From: Bradyrhizobium sp. CCGUVB1N3
Lineage (GTDB): Bacteria > Pseudomonadota > Alphaproteobacteria > Rhizobiales > Xanthobacteraceae
Length of the DNA stretch: 64,000 bases
Direction: 5' to 3'
Assembly: GCF_024199925.1 (NCBI RefSeq)
Contig: NZ_JANADR010000001.1
Span: 4,588,001-4,652,000, forward strand
Part shown: positions 63,604 to 64,000 of the stretch, piece by piece
Position numbering within the stretch: position 1 is the first letter of the stretch
Layout: every line of letters begins with the position of its first letter
The notes under the pieces: model-generated
Told to the model about the DNA's origin: nothing
The model's database searches: none
The model's input: only the letters and a program-made list of their open reading frames with translations
Program-made: the position numbers and the translations under genes

Positions 63604-64000
63604 GGTCGAAACGCTCCTGTCAGGCCCCCGGACGGCATGCGCTCTTTCGCTTGCTACGGCACGGCGCGCCTTTCGAAGGGCTGATCCGAAGCTTCCCTCG
63701 GGATTCCGACGGCCTCAGGGCCGGATCGCGGCGCGTTTGCCTCAAATCCGGGGCGGACCGGATGCGGGAAAGCGCGTGATTGACACCTTGGGAATCGGGA
63801 CTTTTGCGTGCTTGTGTGCTAGACAAAATTTTGGCAAGGTGATGGTTAGGACAGGAAAGCTGTCTCAATTTTGCTTGTGATCCCGGCACAGGGATTGCAA
63901 CGAAAAACGGCGCTCTCGAGCGCCAAGAAGCTGCAGGCTAAAGCCGTTCTCGGGGACGTGGAACGCCCAGGCCTGAATTTAAGAAAATGCGGCTCGCAAC
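63604..64000. other. Intergenic region at the right edge
   Basis: A 397-base stretch without a supported gene. It holds a TTGACA at 63780-63785 that could be a rightward -35, and a leftward terminator-like hairpin GGCGCT-CTCG-AGCGCC (63909-63924) followed leftward by GTTTTT (63903-63908). An ATG at 63987 near the edge has no clear ribosome site and cannot be judged. Confidence 0.45.

Overview
This is a high-GC alphaproteobacterial chromosome segment, most likely Bradyrhizobium or a close relative. That placement is inference. It rests on codon bias (real genes carry long antisense shadow frames), a gltIJKL-type amino-acid ABC operon, cpdR next to an N-formylglutamate amidohydrolase gene, a small RNA carrying the conserved core of the alphaproteobacterial MmgR family, a heat-shock leader resembling the ROSE thermometers first described in Bradyrhizobium, and several families of dispersed intergenic palindromes. 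No phage, insertion sequence, CRISPR array or integrated island is visible. About 58 protein genes, one tRNA and one probable sRNA are supported.

Layout. 1-3128: a giant five-GAF diguanylate cyclase that starts with TTG and runs off the left edge. 3.5-9.1 kb: an Lrp/AsnC regulator divergent from a fused indolepyruvate ferredoxin oxidoreductase followed by an amidase. 9.2-13.6 kb: a LysR regulator divergent from an EmrA/EmrB-type efflux pair plus an AhpD-like protein. 13.7-19.6 kb: leftward amino-acid block (M20 peptidase, GltI, GltJ, GltK, GltL, class IV aminotransferase). 19.8-28.3 kb: mostly single catabolic genes (flavin monooxygenase, benzoylformate-decarboxylase-like enzyme, old yellow enzyme, aldehyde dehydrogenase, SDR), plus TfoX-domain, GFA-like and zinc-ribbon proteins. 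28.4-30.7 kb: an unassigned coupled pair (multi-pass membrane protein and GNAT-like protein). 30.8-32.6 kb: a YiaA-like and a PspA-like gene divergent from a TetR regulator, with three copies of one palindrome in the shared promoter. 32.7-39.5 kb: hydantoinase, GH3 hydrolase, DUF4173 membrane protein and a CreBC-like two-component system.

39.5-48.8 kb: a patch of small and poorly known genes: a 48-residue membrane peptide, a tandem DUF3606 protein with a lysine-rich tail, two secreted proteins of which one is an esterase fold lacking its nucleophile, a branched-chain-type binding protein, a cyclase with a periplasmic c-type heme motif, an enolase-superfamily enzyme, a HAD phosphatase and tRNA-Val(GAC). 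48.8-52.7 kb: cpdR, N-formylglutamate amidohydrolase, the MmgR-like sRNA, HisN-like phosphatase and a Bug-type binding protein. 52.8-64 kb: LysR/TauE, LysE exporter, cyclase-TPR protein, a di-heme peroxidase-like fusion, lysophospholipase-like hydrolase, a small heat-shock gene with sigma32 promoter and RNA thermometer, a secreted alpha/beta hydrolase and a Pro/Ala-rich secreted protein.

The window is rich in nutrient and stress sensing (c-di-GMP and two cAMP-type cyclases, two-component systems, thermometer, sRNA) and in uptake and breakdown of amino acids and aromatic acids. Four genes (3128, 14576, 28266 and 37215) use TTG starts that an ATG-only search would misplace or miss.
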